This document shows, one piece after another, positions 16,717-27,878 of a stretch of 64,000 nucleotides of DNA. The notes below the pieces were generated by a model that did no database searches, was not told the DNA's origin, and saw nothing but the letters and a program-made list of their open reading frames with translations. Every line of letters begins with the position of its first letter. Position 1 is the first letter of the stretch. The stretch lies in NCBI RefSeq assembly GCF_040054535.1, contig NC_090780.1, forward strand, positions 1,420,001-1,484,000, written 5' to 3'. The position numbers and the translations under genes were made by a program. The stretch is from Antennarius striatus. Taxonomy: Eukaryota > Chordata > Actinopteri > Lophiiformes > Antennariidae.

Positions 16717-19416
16717 TTAACCCAGGCTTATTTTGACCTTACGTGCTCCGATTGGTCGATCGTTAAGGTCCATAACGGCAGCAGTTGCTTCCTCGGGGTT
16801 CTGGAAGGCCACCATGGCCTCACCAGTTGGCAAGCCTTTCTCACTGAACTGCAGACAAACTGAGCCTGGCACCACCTGGTAGCCGTAAAAGAAGTCCATG
16901 ATCTCGTCAACAGTGACAGTGAATGGCATATTCTGAAGCCTCACAATAGTTGGACCAGCAGCACCTCGTTGACTGCTGGGATTAGTAGATCCTCCAGGGA
17001 CCGGCTGGCCACGAAGACCGTCAGCTCCTGCTGTGAATACCTGCTGTCCAACAGCCCCACCACTTGCACGTCCTGGGTTGCTGTTGTCGTTGTTAGCCCC
17101 TGCCCCTCGGTTTTGTCCTCCTCCAGCTCCCTTTCTGTTGGCATTTTCAAAGGGGGCCAACCCTCTAAGTCCATCATGGCTGAATGGAGCCCCTCCAGTA
17201 GCTCCAGGTCGAAAGCCAGGTGGCTCCAAAATTGGTGCTCCGGGAAGGCCAGCAACAAGTGGAGGAGCCACGCCCATATTCACATCTGCCAGTCCTGCTG
17301 CTAGGGGAGGGAGAGGAGGAGGTCCTGCCAGACCATTTCCTGGAGTTGAAAATGGTGTCACAAAAGGGGCACTACCGAGGTTTCCCATAGTATTTCTGAG
17401 AAAGCTGAATTCCTCACCACTAATTCCAGCAAATGGATTGATTTGGGATTGCTGGGAACTGGGCTGGGTCTGCAGGTGCTGATTCTGAGTGTGGCTCAAC
17501 TGGTTCTGGTTCTGGCTGCGTTGGCCCCTCTTGTTCTGGGGGGGAGGATTCCTCTCGATTTCCTTCATCTGCTCAAACGTTACAAGGTGGACAAAGGCAT
17601 CGCGACCATTGAGTTTTTGTCGGTGGAGTCTTTCGGCTTTACGGCCATCTTCCTCAGTTCGCAACTGGAAAACAGCTTGGCCTAAACCATTGCCGTTACT
17701 ATCTGTCAGAACCTTCAGGGTATCCTCGTAAAGGCCCACACCTTCCAGGAAGGCACGGACATCCTTCTTGGAGATATTGTAAGGGATGTTGGAGATATGT
17801 GCACAGTTCCTGGGAGCTTTTAAGCCATCGTGGTTCTTGCCTTCACCGTGTACAGCTTCACGTTTTCGGATGGTGTCAATCTTTTCAAGCATTCCCTTCT
17901 GGCTGATTGGGTGGACCTGGATGAAGCGAGTGCCCATGTACTGCATATGTGCACCCAGGGCAGTCTTATAGTCCTGTTCTGTTTTGAACTCAAGAAAGCC
18001 TTCCCCTGTGGCTCGCCCATTGGGCCCATAAGCTATGTAAATGCTGTCCTCTATTATGGCCAAGTTGTTAAAGAATTCCTTTATCTGTTTCTTGTCTGCC
18101 TCATAAGGGAGGCCTTTCAGGTACACACAAAATTCTTGCCGGTGGGGAGACCGAGACCTTCCTCGCTGATCTCTGCCTCCTGACCCAACAATACCACGAC
18201 GGCTCAGCTGGTCCTGCGACTCGCTGTTTAATTTGTTACTAATGTGGGTAGCCAGGCCGGGCCCACCGTCGTTTATGCTGGCCCATTGCCGTTCGGTACC
18301 TGGGTTGATCTCGATGAACCTCTGGCCCATCATTCCTCCCCCCCGCTTCACAGCTTCAAAGCTGTCTTGGGGTGAGAAGAACTTAACCATAGCCCTGCCA
18401 GTTGGCCGGCCCTGTCCATCCCTCAGCAGGCGAACTCCATCCACCCCAAGACCTCGAAAAAAACTCCTAATGTCCACCTCTGTGCAGGAGAATGGGAGGT
18501 TCTGTAGGAGGACAAATAGCTCATCGGGGTTGATCACTCCTGCTCCACTGGCTGCAACAGCCGCCTTCATATGGGCCTGGAGGCCAAGAGAGGCCAGGGG
18601 GGACAGAGGGTTGAAGAGCATGGGGCTGGGGGTTCCAAGCGGGAGGCCAGAGCCCAATCCTGCTGGAGGAGGTAGGGATGGGTTAAAAGGAGGCAGAGAA
18701 GATATGTGGGGGAGGTGGGACATTGGAGGCACTGGAGGGCCTTGGGAGAGTTGGGAAACTGTAGGGACAGGAGGGAGGGAGGACACTGGGGGAGGAACTG
18801 GAATGGTGGGCAGCGTGGGCATGGGAGGCATGGAAGGCATATTTGGAAGTGGAGGGATGGGTGGAGGTCCTGTACCAAGTGCTGCCAGAGCTGTAGTGAT
18901 AGTGGGGGCGGAGCTGTAGCTATTGGGGAAGCTGGGCACTACGCTGGCCACTGCTTTGTTACTTGCTGGCTCCTGAGATGAGCTTGCTGCTGTCACTGAG
19001 ACCTGGTTGATATTGAAACCCTGGTTTCCATGACTACCGGATCTGCCCCCTGCCCCAGGTTGCACTGTGGGTATGGGGGTGGCCACTTGTCGGTTGGCAT
19101 TTCCTGCTGTAGCTGCTGCTGTCTCCACAGTGCCTGACCCGGCCTCAAACCTGCGGCGACTAAGTTCAATCATATTCTGCATTTCAGTCTTGCTGCTAAG
19201 CAACAGTGACACTTTGGAGCCCTTAATGGACCCACCTGTACGCATCATCCCCAGTCGAGCATCTTCATCAGTGGCAAAGACGATGAAGGCCTCGCCATGT
19301 TCACCCCCAACGATGTGCACTCCCCCGTCAGGGATGGTGAGGCCAGAGAAGAAGTGTCTGATGTCCATGGTGCCGGCTACTATGGGAAGACCCTGCAGCC
19401 TGATGACTACCGCCAT
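16717..19416 (-). CDS. rbm12: RNA-binding protein 12 (SWAN), single-exon ORF
   Basis: A continuous 899-codon ORF; human RBM12 has about 930 residues and is likewise encoded in one exon. RRM/RRM-like domains lie at about residues 3-75, 299-375, 427-505, 537-612 and 821-899. Visible RNP-like cores include RAMVKFF, GEGFLEF and GEAMVAF. A proline-rich segment at about 183-270 (PPIPPLPNMP, PPVPPMSHLP) and a second Pro/Gly-rich linker after RRM4 are hallmarks of this family and distinguish it from RBM12B. It is a nuclear RNA-binding protein whose molecular role is not well defined. An acceptor at 19445 lies 28 nt before the ATG, so the 5' UTR is spliced. The 3' UTR probably runs to the minus-strand AATAAA at about 15715. 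Plus-strand ORFs across this exon, including one of 228 codons, are shadows of its biased codons. Confidence 0.97.
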   Translation of the reverse strand: MAVVIRLQGLPIVAGTMDIRHFFSGLTIPDGGVHIVGGEHGEAFIVFATDEDARLGMMRTGGSIKGSKVSLLLSSKTEMQNMIELSRRRFEAGSGTVETAAATAGNANRQVATPIPTVQPGAGGRSGSHGNQGFNINQVSVTAASSSQEPASNKAVASVVPSFPNSYSSAPTITTALAALGTGPPPIPPLPNMPSMPPMPTLPTIPVPPPVSSLPPVPTVSQLSQGPPVPPMSHLPHISSLPPFNPSLPPPAGLGSGLPLGTPSPMLFNPLSPLASLGLQAHMKAAVAASGAGVINPDELFVLLQNLPFSCTEVDIRSFFRGLGVDGVRLLRDGQGRPTGRAMVKFFSPQDSFEAVKRGGGMMGQRFIEINPGTERQWASINDGGPGLATHISNKLNSESQDQLSRRGIVGSGGRDQRGRSRSPHRQEFCVYLKGLPYEADKKQIKEFFNNLAIIEDSIYIAYGPNGRATGEGFLEFKTEQDYKTALGAHMQYMGTRFIQVHPISQKGMLEKIDTIRKREAVHGEGKNHDGLKAPRNCAHISNIPYNISKKDVRAFLEGVGLYEDTLKVLTDSNGNGLGQAVFQLRTEEDGRKAERLHRQKLNGRDAFVHLVTFEQMKEIERNPPPQNKRGQRSQNQNQLSHTQNQHLQTQPSSQQSQINPFAGISGEEFSFLRNTMGNLGSAPFVTPFSTPGNGLAGPPPLPPLAAGLADVNMGVAPPLVAGLPGAPILEPPGFRPGATGGAPFSHDGLRGLAPFENANRKGAGGGQNRGAGANNDNSNPGRASGGAVGQQVFTAGADGLRGQPVPGGSTNPSSQRGAAGPTIVRLQNMPFTVTVDEIMDFFYGYQVVPGSVCLQFSEKGLPTGEAMVAFQNPEEATAAVMDLNDRPIGARKVKISLG

Positions 19417-19444
19417 ATTGACTGCTAAACAACAGCTCTATAAC
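19417..19444 (-). other. rbm12: rbm12 5' UTR part of the coding exon, with the end of a uORF
   Basis: The acceptor 'ttctccccag' ends at 19445, leaving 28 nt of 5' UTR before the ATG. If joined to the donor at 24791, an upstream ATG in exon 1 (within 'gaaaATGgtgtctg') stays open for nine codons and stops at the TAG at 19425-19427. That is 8 nt before the main start. Confidence 0.55.
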
Positions 19445-22400
19445 CTGGGGAGAAAGCAATACTACTGTCAGATGAAGACGAAGAAGAGGATGACCAGTGG
19501 TTTCCAAAAGTTTCAGGAAAAACAGATCTGACTTCACAGGCAAGTAAAAGCTTTAACTTTAAATTGTTACCACACACTAACCACAGACTGCTATTGAACC
19601 CATGTTTGGGTCCTGACATTTGGAAACCAGCGGTGTTTTGAGGAGCTTTGGGGATGGAAAATGGTTAAAAAAAAAAAACCTGACTTGAGGTCACCAGCTT
19701 TGTGCACTTTTTATTTACATTCTCATTCACCTGAATCTGATGTCACACACCCCAGTGTTTTCCATATCTTTATAATTGGGGGGACCCAACCTCCCCCTCA
19801 AAGGTCAACTATATTTAATTCAATTTTCGATATAACACCAAATCAAAACAGAACTTTACCTTTCCTACAGAACAGGTCTTTGCCTTATGCTTTATTAAAC
19901 TGACTAAACATCCTTTTATTTATCTTATTAACACAATAGCATGTCATTTCTGTCTCTACATGGTTCTGCCCTACGCACAAAAACACACACATGTCCACAC
20001 ACATATGTAAGTGAACACGTACCCTCTAGTGGGCAGAAAGTCAACATTGGAAAATTTGTAGTGCAAACCATCTGACAGACACCGACATCTCTGTTTGAAG
20101 TAGAGAAGAAAAGCCTCAGAGCTGAACGCCTATCTTCTGGTACGCAGCAAAAGACCAAAAATTATTCTACAACTAACACCAAATAGATGTGTTGATGTCT
20201 TTCAACATGGACTTCATACATTAGGATATCTAACAGCAGAAATTAACATGCATCCTGCAACTTCACTGTATGTAGCTACGTGTTTGTGAAATCCCACTGT
20301 ATACTTCTCCCACATTATTACACACAAGCCAAGAAAAAATTGTGTGATTTCCCACTACTGAGCCACATTCGGGTTGTAACAGCAGGAGCTTTTTCCAATG
20401 TCTTATAGCATGTTGCACATGTAAACCTCTGCTTACGTTGTTTGGAGTTACGTCGTTCTTGATTATATGGTGGTTTCCAACTTCAGTGAAACACAATGAA
20501 GAAGAAACGACTGAAGACAAGACGGTGACATTTTTTCTGTACAATATTAAAAATAAAATGTTATTGTTTCTAAGCTTAAAATAGATACGTATTTAAAAAA
20601 AAGTATAAATACATTCATAATCATTCCTAGAACTAGGAACAGTTATCTTAAGATTAGCCTGGAAACGAGTTAATTCGACCTATGTCGTTTTTTGACCTAC
20701 AATGCTGGAAACAGTTAAAAACATGAGCCGAGGTTTCCTTGTACCTCAATGTTAGAAATAAAAGTATTATCAGTGGCGGCAGTCAGTTTAGTCGTAGTAG
20801 TACTGAAACTGACCCACCCAGAAGGCCAATACTTTTTGGTTGCACAATATTTTCAGTGAATGGTTGCTTGAAACATCTTTTGAAAATACATGAAGTAGGT
20901 AGATAGAACTGATGTACGTATCTTTGAGCAGAAAGGGTCTTTATGTAAAAACACCACCCTTACCATCCAGACATGCTTGTTCATTGCTATTTTCCTGAGA
21001 TCAGATCTTTTTGACTTCTCAACAAATCTGCAATTTGTTTTCACCTGAGCCGATATACTGTATGTGATGGACCTAAGGAGTACCTTGATCATGTTATAAA
21101 GCATGGCGAGTCAATGCGGTCAGTGCGAATCTCAGTCTGAAGAGGTTTCTCTGTGGTTTCAGTACAAGTCTTTAAGTAATTGGACAACCTCGATTATTTC
21201 AGTTCCTCCAGAGCCACAAGGTTCTGTGCTGAACTTGCAGCTCTCTACTGGATGAGTCATCTGAACCGAGGGGTGACGTAAGTGAAGACAATTGAACAAG
21301 AGGTTTAAGTGCCGGCTCCTTGCACCTACATTTCTTACAAACGTAATGAATGTCCAACCCCCAGCTCACAACGTCCGTAGTCCTCTTTTACGTGTAAGAC
21401 TCCCACCTGTCCAACGAAGCAGGGGCCAACACAGTTGGTGACCCGCACACGGCCAATCATGGAAGGGCTCAAAAAAGCCAAGCTTTTCCATGCCATGTTC
21501 CATCGTTCTTCTTCTCAACAAGAGCCCATAGTACAACTACATCAACAACTTCCCAAGCAGCAGACTACAAGCCGGACTGAGCCACTGGACACCAGATCGC
21601 ACCAAAGTTACAGGAATATTTTCCCAAGTTTGCCAAGGACCAGTAAGAAGTGTATGCAGATCTGCCAGAAAGTCAACATGGTTGTGAGAGAAAATGCCAG
21701 CGTTAAGACTGCAGTCTTAGCAAGATTCGAGAAAATCCACAAGCTAACACCAGAATATAGATTTATAGTAATAAAATAACTTTTGGTTTATTTCAGCTGT
21801 AATTCTTTCTGTACGTTTAAGTGGATCTAATCATTTAGGTCAAGACTATAATCTAACCTATCCTGACGTAATGTTTCTATAAGAGGACCATCTGTCCAAC
21901 ATGGACAGTGTTCTTCAGTCCTGGCAAGGCATGACGGTAATATGACTGCTGGGATCTTTCATGCATGTGTGTCAGAGGCTCCTACTGAGCAGAGATTCTT
22001 TCTTCTTTCTTAAATAAGTATATGTTCAGGGTATAATGACCCCCTTTAGCATGGTATGTCATGGATTCTATAACTCAACCAACTGCAACCACATATACAG
22101 CTGCTTTCTTTGCCTCACTTTCCTGGCAGATGACTAATAAATAATAAAATCTGATGGAATTCTCCGATCTCTAATGACTACATCTATATTTAATGTTACT
22201 TAATGAAAATTAACCATATCGTAAAAATTGACAAGATGTTTCCTCCCATAAATCAGTTATCATCTCATGAAATCTATACAGACGCCTATCTCCTTCTAAG
22301 GTTCATTCAGTGAAAAAAGAAAAAGTTCAAAAGACTGAAAAAGAGAAAGTTATCTTTTTGACATAAGTAATGGCATATGGTTTTTGGGCTGTTTTTTTAA

Positions 22401-24335
22401 AGCAAGATTGAGACAGTGAGAGCTTCGAAATGACAGTATTTGCTTATTCTCAGTCCCACTGAAAGGTCTTTTTAATTCAAGAATCTGTAAAATCCATTGG
22501 AACTTTGAAACCAGCAGCAGTAAAACATCTGAGAATAAAACAACAGCAACTTTTCTGTTCAACAAAAGACATTTGTCCATAATTAAAGCCCATCTTGCAC
22601 AGAGCTGGCACCAAATTAAAAACTGAACTAAAACGAGCTACAACCAACAGGAAACATTCTTCCAACACCACACAACAACCAAGAAGCAATCCAGCAACGA
22701 TATACAGGAGAGCAGGATAGGGTGGATTAGATCTCTGAATCAAACAGCACCAAATTATAATGTCAATCCACCGCTGGCAGGGCTTGGCAACAAGCAAATT
22801 TGTATTAACAACCAGACAACACCATGTGAACGGGAGCATCAGCAGTAACTCATCAACCACAACACAAACAACTTTTCAAGTCAATATCAGCTTCATAAAA
22901 TTTACACAGGAGCAAAATTCGCATAGTGTCAACAAATAACAGCAAAGATATCAACTACAAGATCAGCATTATGAGAAGCAGAAGAACATCCAGAACTGGT
23001 GACCGCACAGTATGAAAAAACAGCAGCTGGTTAGAAGACAAAGCACAACGAAGCTGGATGCACAGCAACATGTTGTCCATCTGACAACGACAGAAACTTG
23101 TCCTTCAGCAGCAGCTAGGGGAACGGATGCTGCTTCCATTGTGTTTAAATTCATCCATGTCTCTGAATCAGCAGAAACATTCCAACCTTTCTATGCTTGA
23201 AGGAACCTGATCCAGATTTCCATATTCTGGTCCTGAGTGAAAGGGAGTCTGCAGATTACATGCAGATTTCTTGATGTTTTCTGTCACATCGTTCTACATC
23301 CAGCCTGAAATCTTCAATGCTAATCTCAGCACCAATAGTTCACACCCAACAATGGATTTAAAACCTGAACATAAATGACACTTCTTGGTGTTAAAACTCT
23401 AATAGTCCTTATCACAAATCCATGGCAGCAGCAGGATTTAACAACGCAGAAGAGGTAACAGCTAATGATGTGAAAGAGGTGGAAAAGGTTCAACTGCAGT
23501 AGGCACTCAGACAAAATCAAGAAACAAAAAGCTCAAATCAGACAGAAAAAAATTCCCATCAAAAACATTTCAACAGAGCAGATTCAGTTCTGAAGAGAAA
23601 GCACCTCAATTTTTCATCTTTACGTCAGATACAACTGTCCTGTTCAACAATCCTCCAAACACACAAGAACAAGATAAGATATACTTTATTTATCCCAAAC
23701 TGGGAAATTTAAAACAATTTAAAACAACAGGAGTGAATGCAGAGCAGTGGCACGCCATCAGGAACTCAGCTGTGGAGACACCAACAAGGACAAAACCCCC
23801 TAATCAACGGATCAATCACACAACCAGGACCTACAAACTCAACACACAGACATGTTCTGTAGCTTGTCCAACCTTTGACCCTTTGTGAACCCCAAACCTG
23901 ACAACACAAAAGAAAAATGACACATTTGAGGAAGTACTGTACTGTATTCTAGTAGTGATCCTAGTCAGGAGGCATCCACCTGATTCCGATGAGCGCTTCT
24001 TCACTAATGCGTCTGGTGAAATAGATGTGAGGCATGTCTGCCTGTCAATCAAAGAAGTCCAATAGCGATCAATAAAATCAATCAAAAACACATCAGCTGA
24101 ACAAATCAAAACCACCGTGGAGCAACTTCTAGTTTTAGAAAAAGCTACACGTCCAGCCGCCGAGTCAGGGCCTGCTTTCTGAACCCCATCGTCGTAAAGA
24201 CAGGTTAAATAAAGCTGCTGTTAATCCAGGACAAGATTTCCGACATTAGCAACAATTGTTGTTTAAAGGATCCAGAATTTATTATCCGTTCCACAGTTTG
24301 GCCGTGAAACCTCCCACTGAGGCAGTGTTGGGAGC
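19445..24335 (-). other. rbm12: rbm12 5' intron, no exons seen
   Basis: An AT-rich intron of about 5.3 kb in all, ending at 24790. No host exon is recognised. It contains a LINE 3'-tail-like stretch at about 23684-23715 (aagataagatatactttatt, followed by tcccaaactgggaaatt), an orphan plus-strand ORF at 21435-21779, and other unassigned sequence. Confidence 0.5.
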
Positions 24336-24786
24336 TGCTAGCTAAGGACGGGTAGCAGCTAGTTTAGCACTGGTAGCAGCTAGCTAAGGACTGGTAGCAG
24401 CTAGTTTAGCACTGGTAGCTGCTAGCTAAGGACTGGTAGCTGCTAGTTTAGCACTGGTAGCTGCTAGCTAAGGACTGGTAGCAGCTAGTTTAGCACTGGT
24501 AGCTGCTAGCTAAGGACTGGTAGCAGCTAGTTTAGCACTGGTAGCTGCTAGCTAAGGACTGATAGCAGCTAGCTAATCGCTGATAGCTACTAATTAAGCA
24601 CTGGTAGCAGCTAGCTAATCGCTGATAGCTACTAATTAAGCACTGGTAGCTGCTAGCTAATCGCTGGTAGCTGCTAGCTAATCGCTGGTAGCTGCAAGCT
24701 AAGGACTGGTAGCAGCTAGTTTAGCACTGGTAGCTGCTAGCTAATCGCTGGTAGCAGCTAGCTAAGGACCGGTAGCAGCTAGCTAC
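24336..24786. repeat. 21/42-bp minisatellite at the rbm12 5' splice site
   Basis: About 21 tandem 21-bp units alternate between types such as 'ggtagcagctagctaaggact' and 'ggtagcagctagtttagcact', giving a 42-bp higher-order period. The array begins within a few bases of the putative exon 1 donor at 24790, so the start of the intron is itself repeat sequence. Confidence 0.9.
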
Positions 24787-24790
24787 GTAC

Positions 24791-25270
24791 CAGACACCAT
24801 TTTCCGCGCTAACACTCGAGTCTTTTGAACCGGAGCCAGCAGGAGACCCGTCACCAAGCCCTCCCGTCAGAGGCTTCTAACAACCGGACGCAGACATGCT
24901 GGTGGAGCTGCTTTCTCGCCGGAGCAGCGCCCGCCACCCCACCCCCCCAGTCCTCTCTGGCCGGGAGCCTCGCTTTGTGTTGGGTGTCGGGAGCTCCGAG
25001 CGGAGCGGGAGGCGCTCAGCGGCTCGTCTCGGCCCCCACTCCCGCTGTGAGTGTAACGCGGAGCGGATCGCCACAGTTTGTCTCTTACCAAGAAATGTGT
25101 CAACAAACACTGTGAGCTTTAAACTCATTAATGAAGCTTTTTGCGGCTGCTCTCCACGCCTCGTCTCTCTGGTCGCCACGGCACGAAATGTCGGAGCAAA
25201 TCTCGCGATACGTGATGTGATGAGGCGAGACTTCGTTTCTCCCGTCGGCGCGACCAGAGACACGTTCAGG
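24791..25270 (-). promoter_or_regulatory. rbm12: rbm12 first exon and CpG-rich promoter
   Basis: On the minus strand 'aaaatggtgtctg' is followed by the donor GTACGTAGC. The upstream 300-400 bp are rich in CG dinucleotides (for example gctccgagcggagcg and gtaacgcggagcgg), unlike the surrounding AT-rich DNA. I place the 5' UTR exon and promoter here. No TATA box is visible and the start site is unresolved. Plus-strand ORFs of 96 and 138 codons across it are CpG-island artefacts. Confidence 0.55.
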
Positions 25271-25621
25271 AGCAACTCGACTTACGAGCTGCTCAACATA
25301 CGAGGGTTGTGAAAGTCATTAGGCACTAGTCGGTGCCAAGAATCGACATGCCACGTGTGATCTGGAGCAGGTGTTCCAAACCAAGTCCAAGTCAGCTTCA
25401 TTGTCAAGTGTACAACACATCCACCACATACAGAACAGGTGAAATTCCAGTCCTCTCTGACCCACGGTAAACAGGCAGTACAACACAGGCAGAACAACAG
25501 GAAGTACAACAGGTAGTACAACACAGGCAGTAGAACAGACGGTACAGCACACGTTTGGCACGGCCCCCTGAACAGTACCAGAAAAATTCCCCCCTGACAA
25601 AACGGTTCCAGAGCTTATCGA

Positions 25622-26235
25622 ATGGATCCAGAATGGAAATGGCACCCTGCATTTTTTAACACACGGGACAGAAATGCTGAAACAGCCTTAATTTGCAGCT
25701 ACGAGGGGAAACTCATGTATTCCCTCATAAAAGCATTCGAGGTGAAACTAGCACTGATTTTGGAACAAGTGAAGAAGTACAACTTCATCCATCTCCCTGC
25801 TACCCAAAACCTCTGCAGAGAACCCAGCGGCCCCGTTCCCAAGCTGAAAGGTGTGTGGAAGCACCTGGAAATGCTGAAGGCGGAGGACTTTGTGTGATTC
25901 TATGAACTAATGCAAACAAAGTCCGTCTTTTCCAGAACCCCTTTGTTGCCGACATCGATGAAGCCCAGCCTTCTTATCAGTTTGAGTTAACCGAGTTACA
26001 GAACTGTGATGTTCTGAAAGACGCATTCAAACCCGACAGTCTCATTGACTTCAATGCTGCCCTCACAAATGACATTACTAACCAGAAAGGGTTACTAATA
26101 TTTGGTTCTGGAAGACAATAAATGTTTACATTTAGGTACCCATGCGATTGTCACAGTTTTTCTGTTACAAACAGACCTTGGTCCTCCATCAAAAGAAGGG
26201 AAAAGTTATGTGGCCCTTACAGGACAAAGTTTGGA
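25622..26235 (+). pseudogene. hAT transposase relic (GTF2IRD2/Charlie8-like type)
   Basis: Conceptual translation gives a stretch with IKAFEVKLALILEQ and NFIHLPA, then a stop and a frame change. It continues with NPFVADIDEAQ, FELTELQNCDVLKDAF and LIDFNAALT. These resemble the C-terminal half of hAT transposases domesticated in GTF2IRD2-like proteins. The end 'gtggcccttacaggacaaagtttggagaccc' resembles a hAT terminal region. At least one frameshift and several stops make it dead. Confidence 0.6.
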
Positions 26236-26239
26236 GACC

Positions 26240-26960
26240 CCCGATCTAGAGCCCATACAATAGGGCAACTTCAACCTGGTGTACAACATGACCAAGTTGC
26301 GGTATTGTTTGGAGTGAGCCATAGTACCATCTCCAAACTTAAGGCCAAGTTCCATATAACGGGACTTCAGAGACAGGCCTCAAAGTGGGTGTCCCAAGAT
26401 GACAACATCCCAAGAAAACATATTTGCAAACAAGGTATGCAGAACGATATGGCCGATGGCTCTTTGCTCAGACAATCCAAAACAGACTGCATACAGTAAA
26501 CCTTTGGTCCCATAGGGCTGCCGGTAGCGTGCCCTGGTCACCCTTCACCATCAGGCCCATCGGTACTGATTCTGACAACACCTGCACTGGAGCCTGCATT
26601 AGGCTCAGTGATGAGTCCAGTTTCTGTATACGGCAGTAAGGTCAAAGAGGAGTGAAGACGTGGAGAACGCTGTTGATTGCTGCACCGACAGAGCAACACC
26701 CTTTGGTGGAGGCAGTGTGATGGTGTTGGGGGGCATCTGCCCACTGGAAAAGCAATGAGGTCATCTCAATGCAGAGAGGTATTGAGATGAGATTCTGCAA
26801 CCAGTGATAATTCTGTATCTCCAGTCTAGGATCAAACTCCATTCTCCAAGATGACAATGCACGCCCCCCCAGGTGAGGTTTATCAGAGAGTACCTTAAAT
26901 GTTTGGGAGTGGACAGGATGGAATGGTCTGCCCACAGTCCTGACTAATACAAACTTCAAA
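26240..26960 (+). pseudogene. Tc1-like transposase relic
   Basis: Fragments in several frames match a Tc1/mariner transposase in order. First is an HTH part containing TIGQLQPGVQHDQVAVLFGV and TISKLKAKF. Next comes SDESSFCIR, where the second catalytic Asp lies in the SDES motif, and then PFGGGSVMVLGG. Stops and frameshifts are frequent. Terminal repeats were not identified. It lies downstream of nfs1 beside the hAT relic. Confidence 0.6.
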
Positions 26961-27878
26961 CACAAAACAAGACAAACCAGTTTATTGCTTAATGGTGCAG
27001 CACTTTATTGGATAATGATGGAAAATGTGTCGCAGTAAAAGAGTAAATGCAGGTGTTCAATAATAATCAGCTGAAGAGGCTGAATGAAGCAAAACAGTGA
27101 AGACGACAAGTCTTCAAACAAGCTCCCAGATTGTGAAGATATGGACCAAACGATAGTTTCAGACTGGTGTTACTGAGCTTTCAGGATCCCCTTCACATCA
27201 CCAACACCTTCAGACCAACATGTGAGCCCCACTCATCAAATACAGTTAGAACCTGACAGATCAGAGCACCGGTCTGGTTATGTGTCCAGGCTAACAAACT
27301 AATCAAAGCCTTGCTGCTACCCTCACATGATAGTCGTGTTTATTTAATACTTGGAAAACAAAAATGTATGAGGAGGAAATATTGGAAGTAAATCGAGTAA
27401 AAACACCTGGATCATCATTAAAAAACCAAATAAATGTTGGCCTGCTGCTTTTGGTTACGATTAGTGTCTTTTCTTTCGATGCAACTTGCTCATCTGATTG
27501 GACTAGATCACCATGGTAACCTCTGATGGGGAGACAGCCCGTTTCAGAGAACGTCCTGAGACACCGAGACAAACTCACACACTTGATGTCACACCTTCTG
27601 CAGGCATTTTACTTCAGAAACGTGTTGGTCGACTAATGGTCGGTGAATCTGCCATATGTCAGTCCCTGACCAATATCTCTGGATACAGCAATGAGAGCTG
27701 CTTCAACAAGGACAAAGAAGATACAGCTACAAACAGACTTCAAGTCAGACAGGAAGTTTGTGCGTGTTTGTATGCAGGAAAAAAAAGCTGGAAAGCTATT
27801 CCCAGAAGTCTCTGAGAGTCGACATGATCATCTTTGTCACTAATTTCTTCAGGCAGGAAGTACCAGGAGGTGGCTTTT

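Noticed and set aside
18233-18919. 228-codon plus-strand ORF, plus other antisense ORFs at 16969-17685
   Set aside because: They are shadows of the rbm12 coding exon, produced by its Pro/Gly-rich codon bias. There is no domain or splice evidence.
24825-25312. ORFs of 79-138 codons on both strands in the CpG-rich region
   Set aside because: High GC content removes stops. There is no similarity to a known protein, and the region is better explained as the rbm12 promoter.
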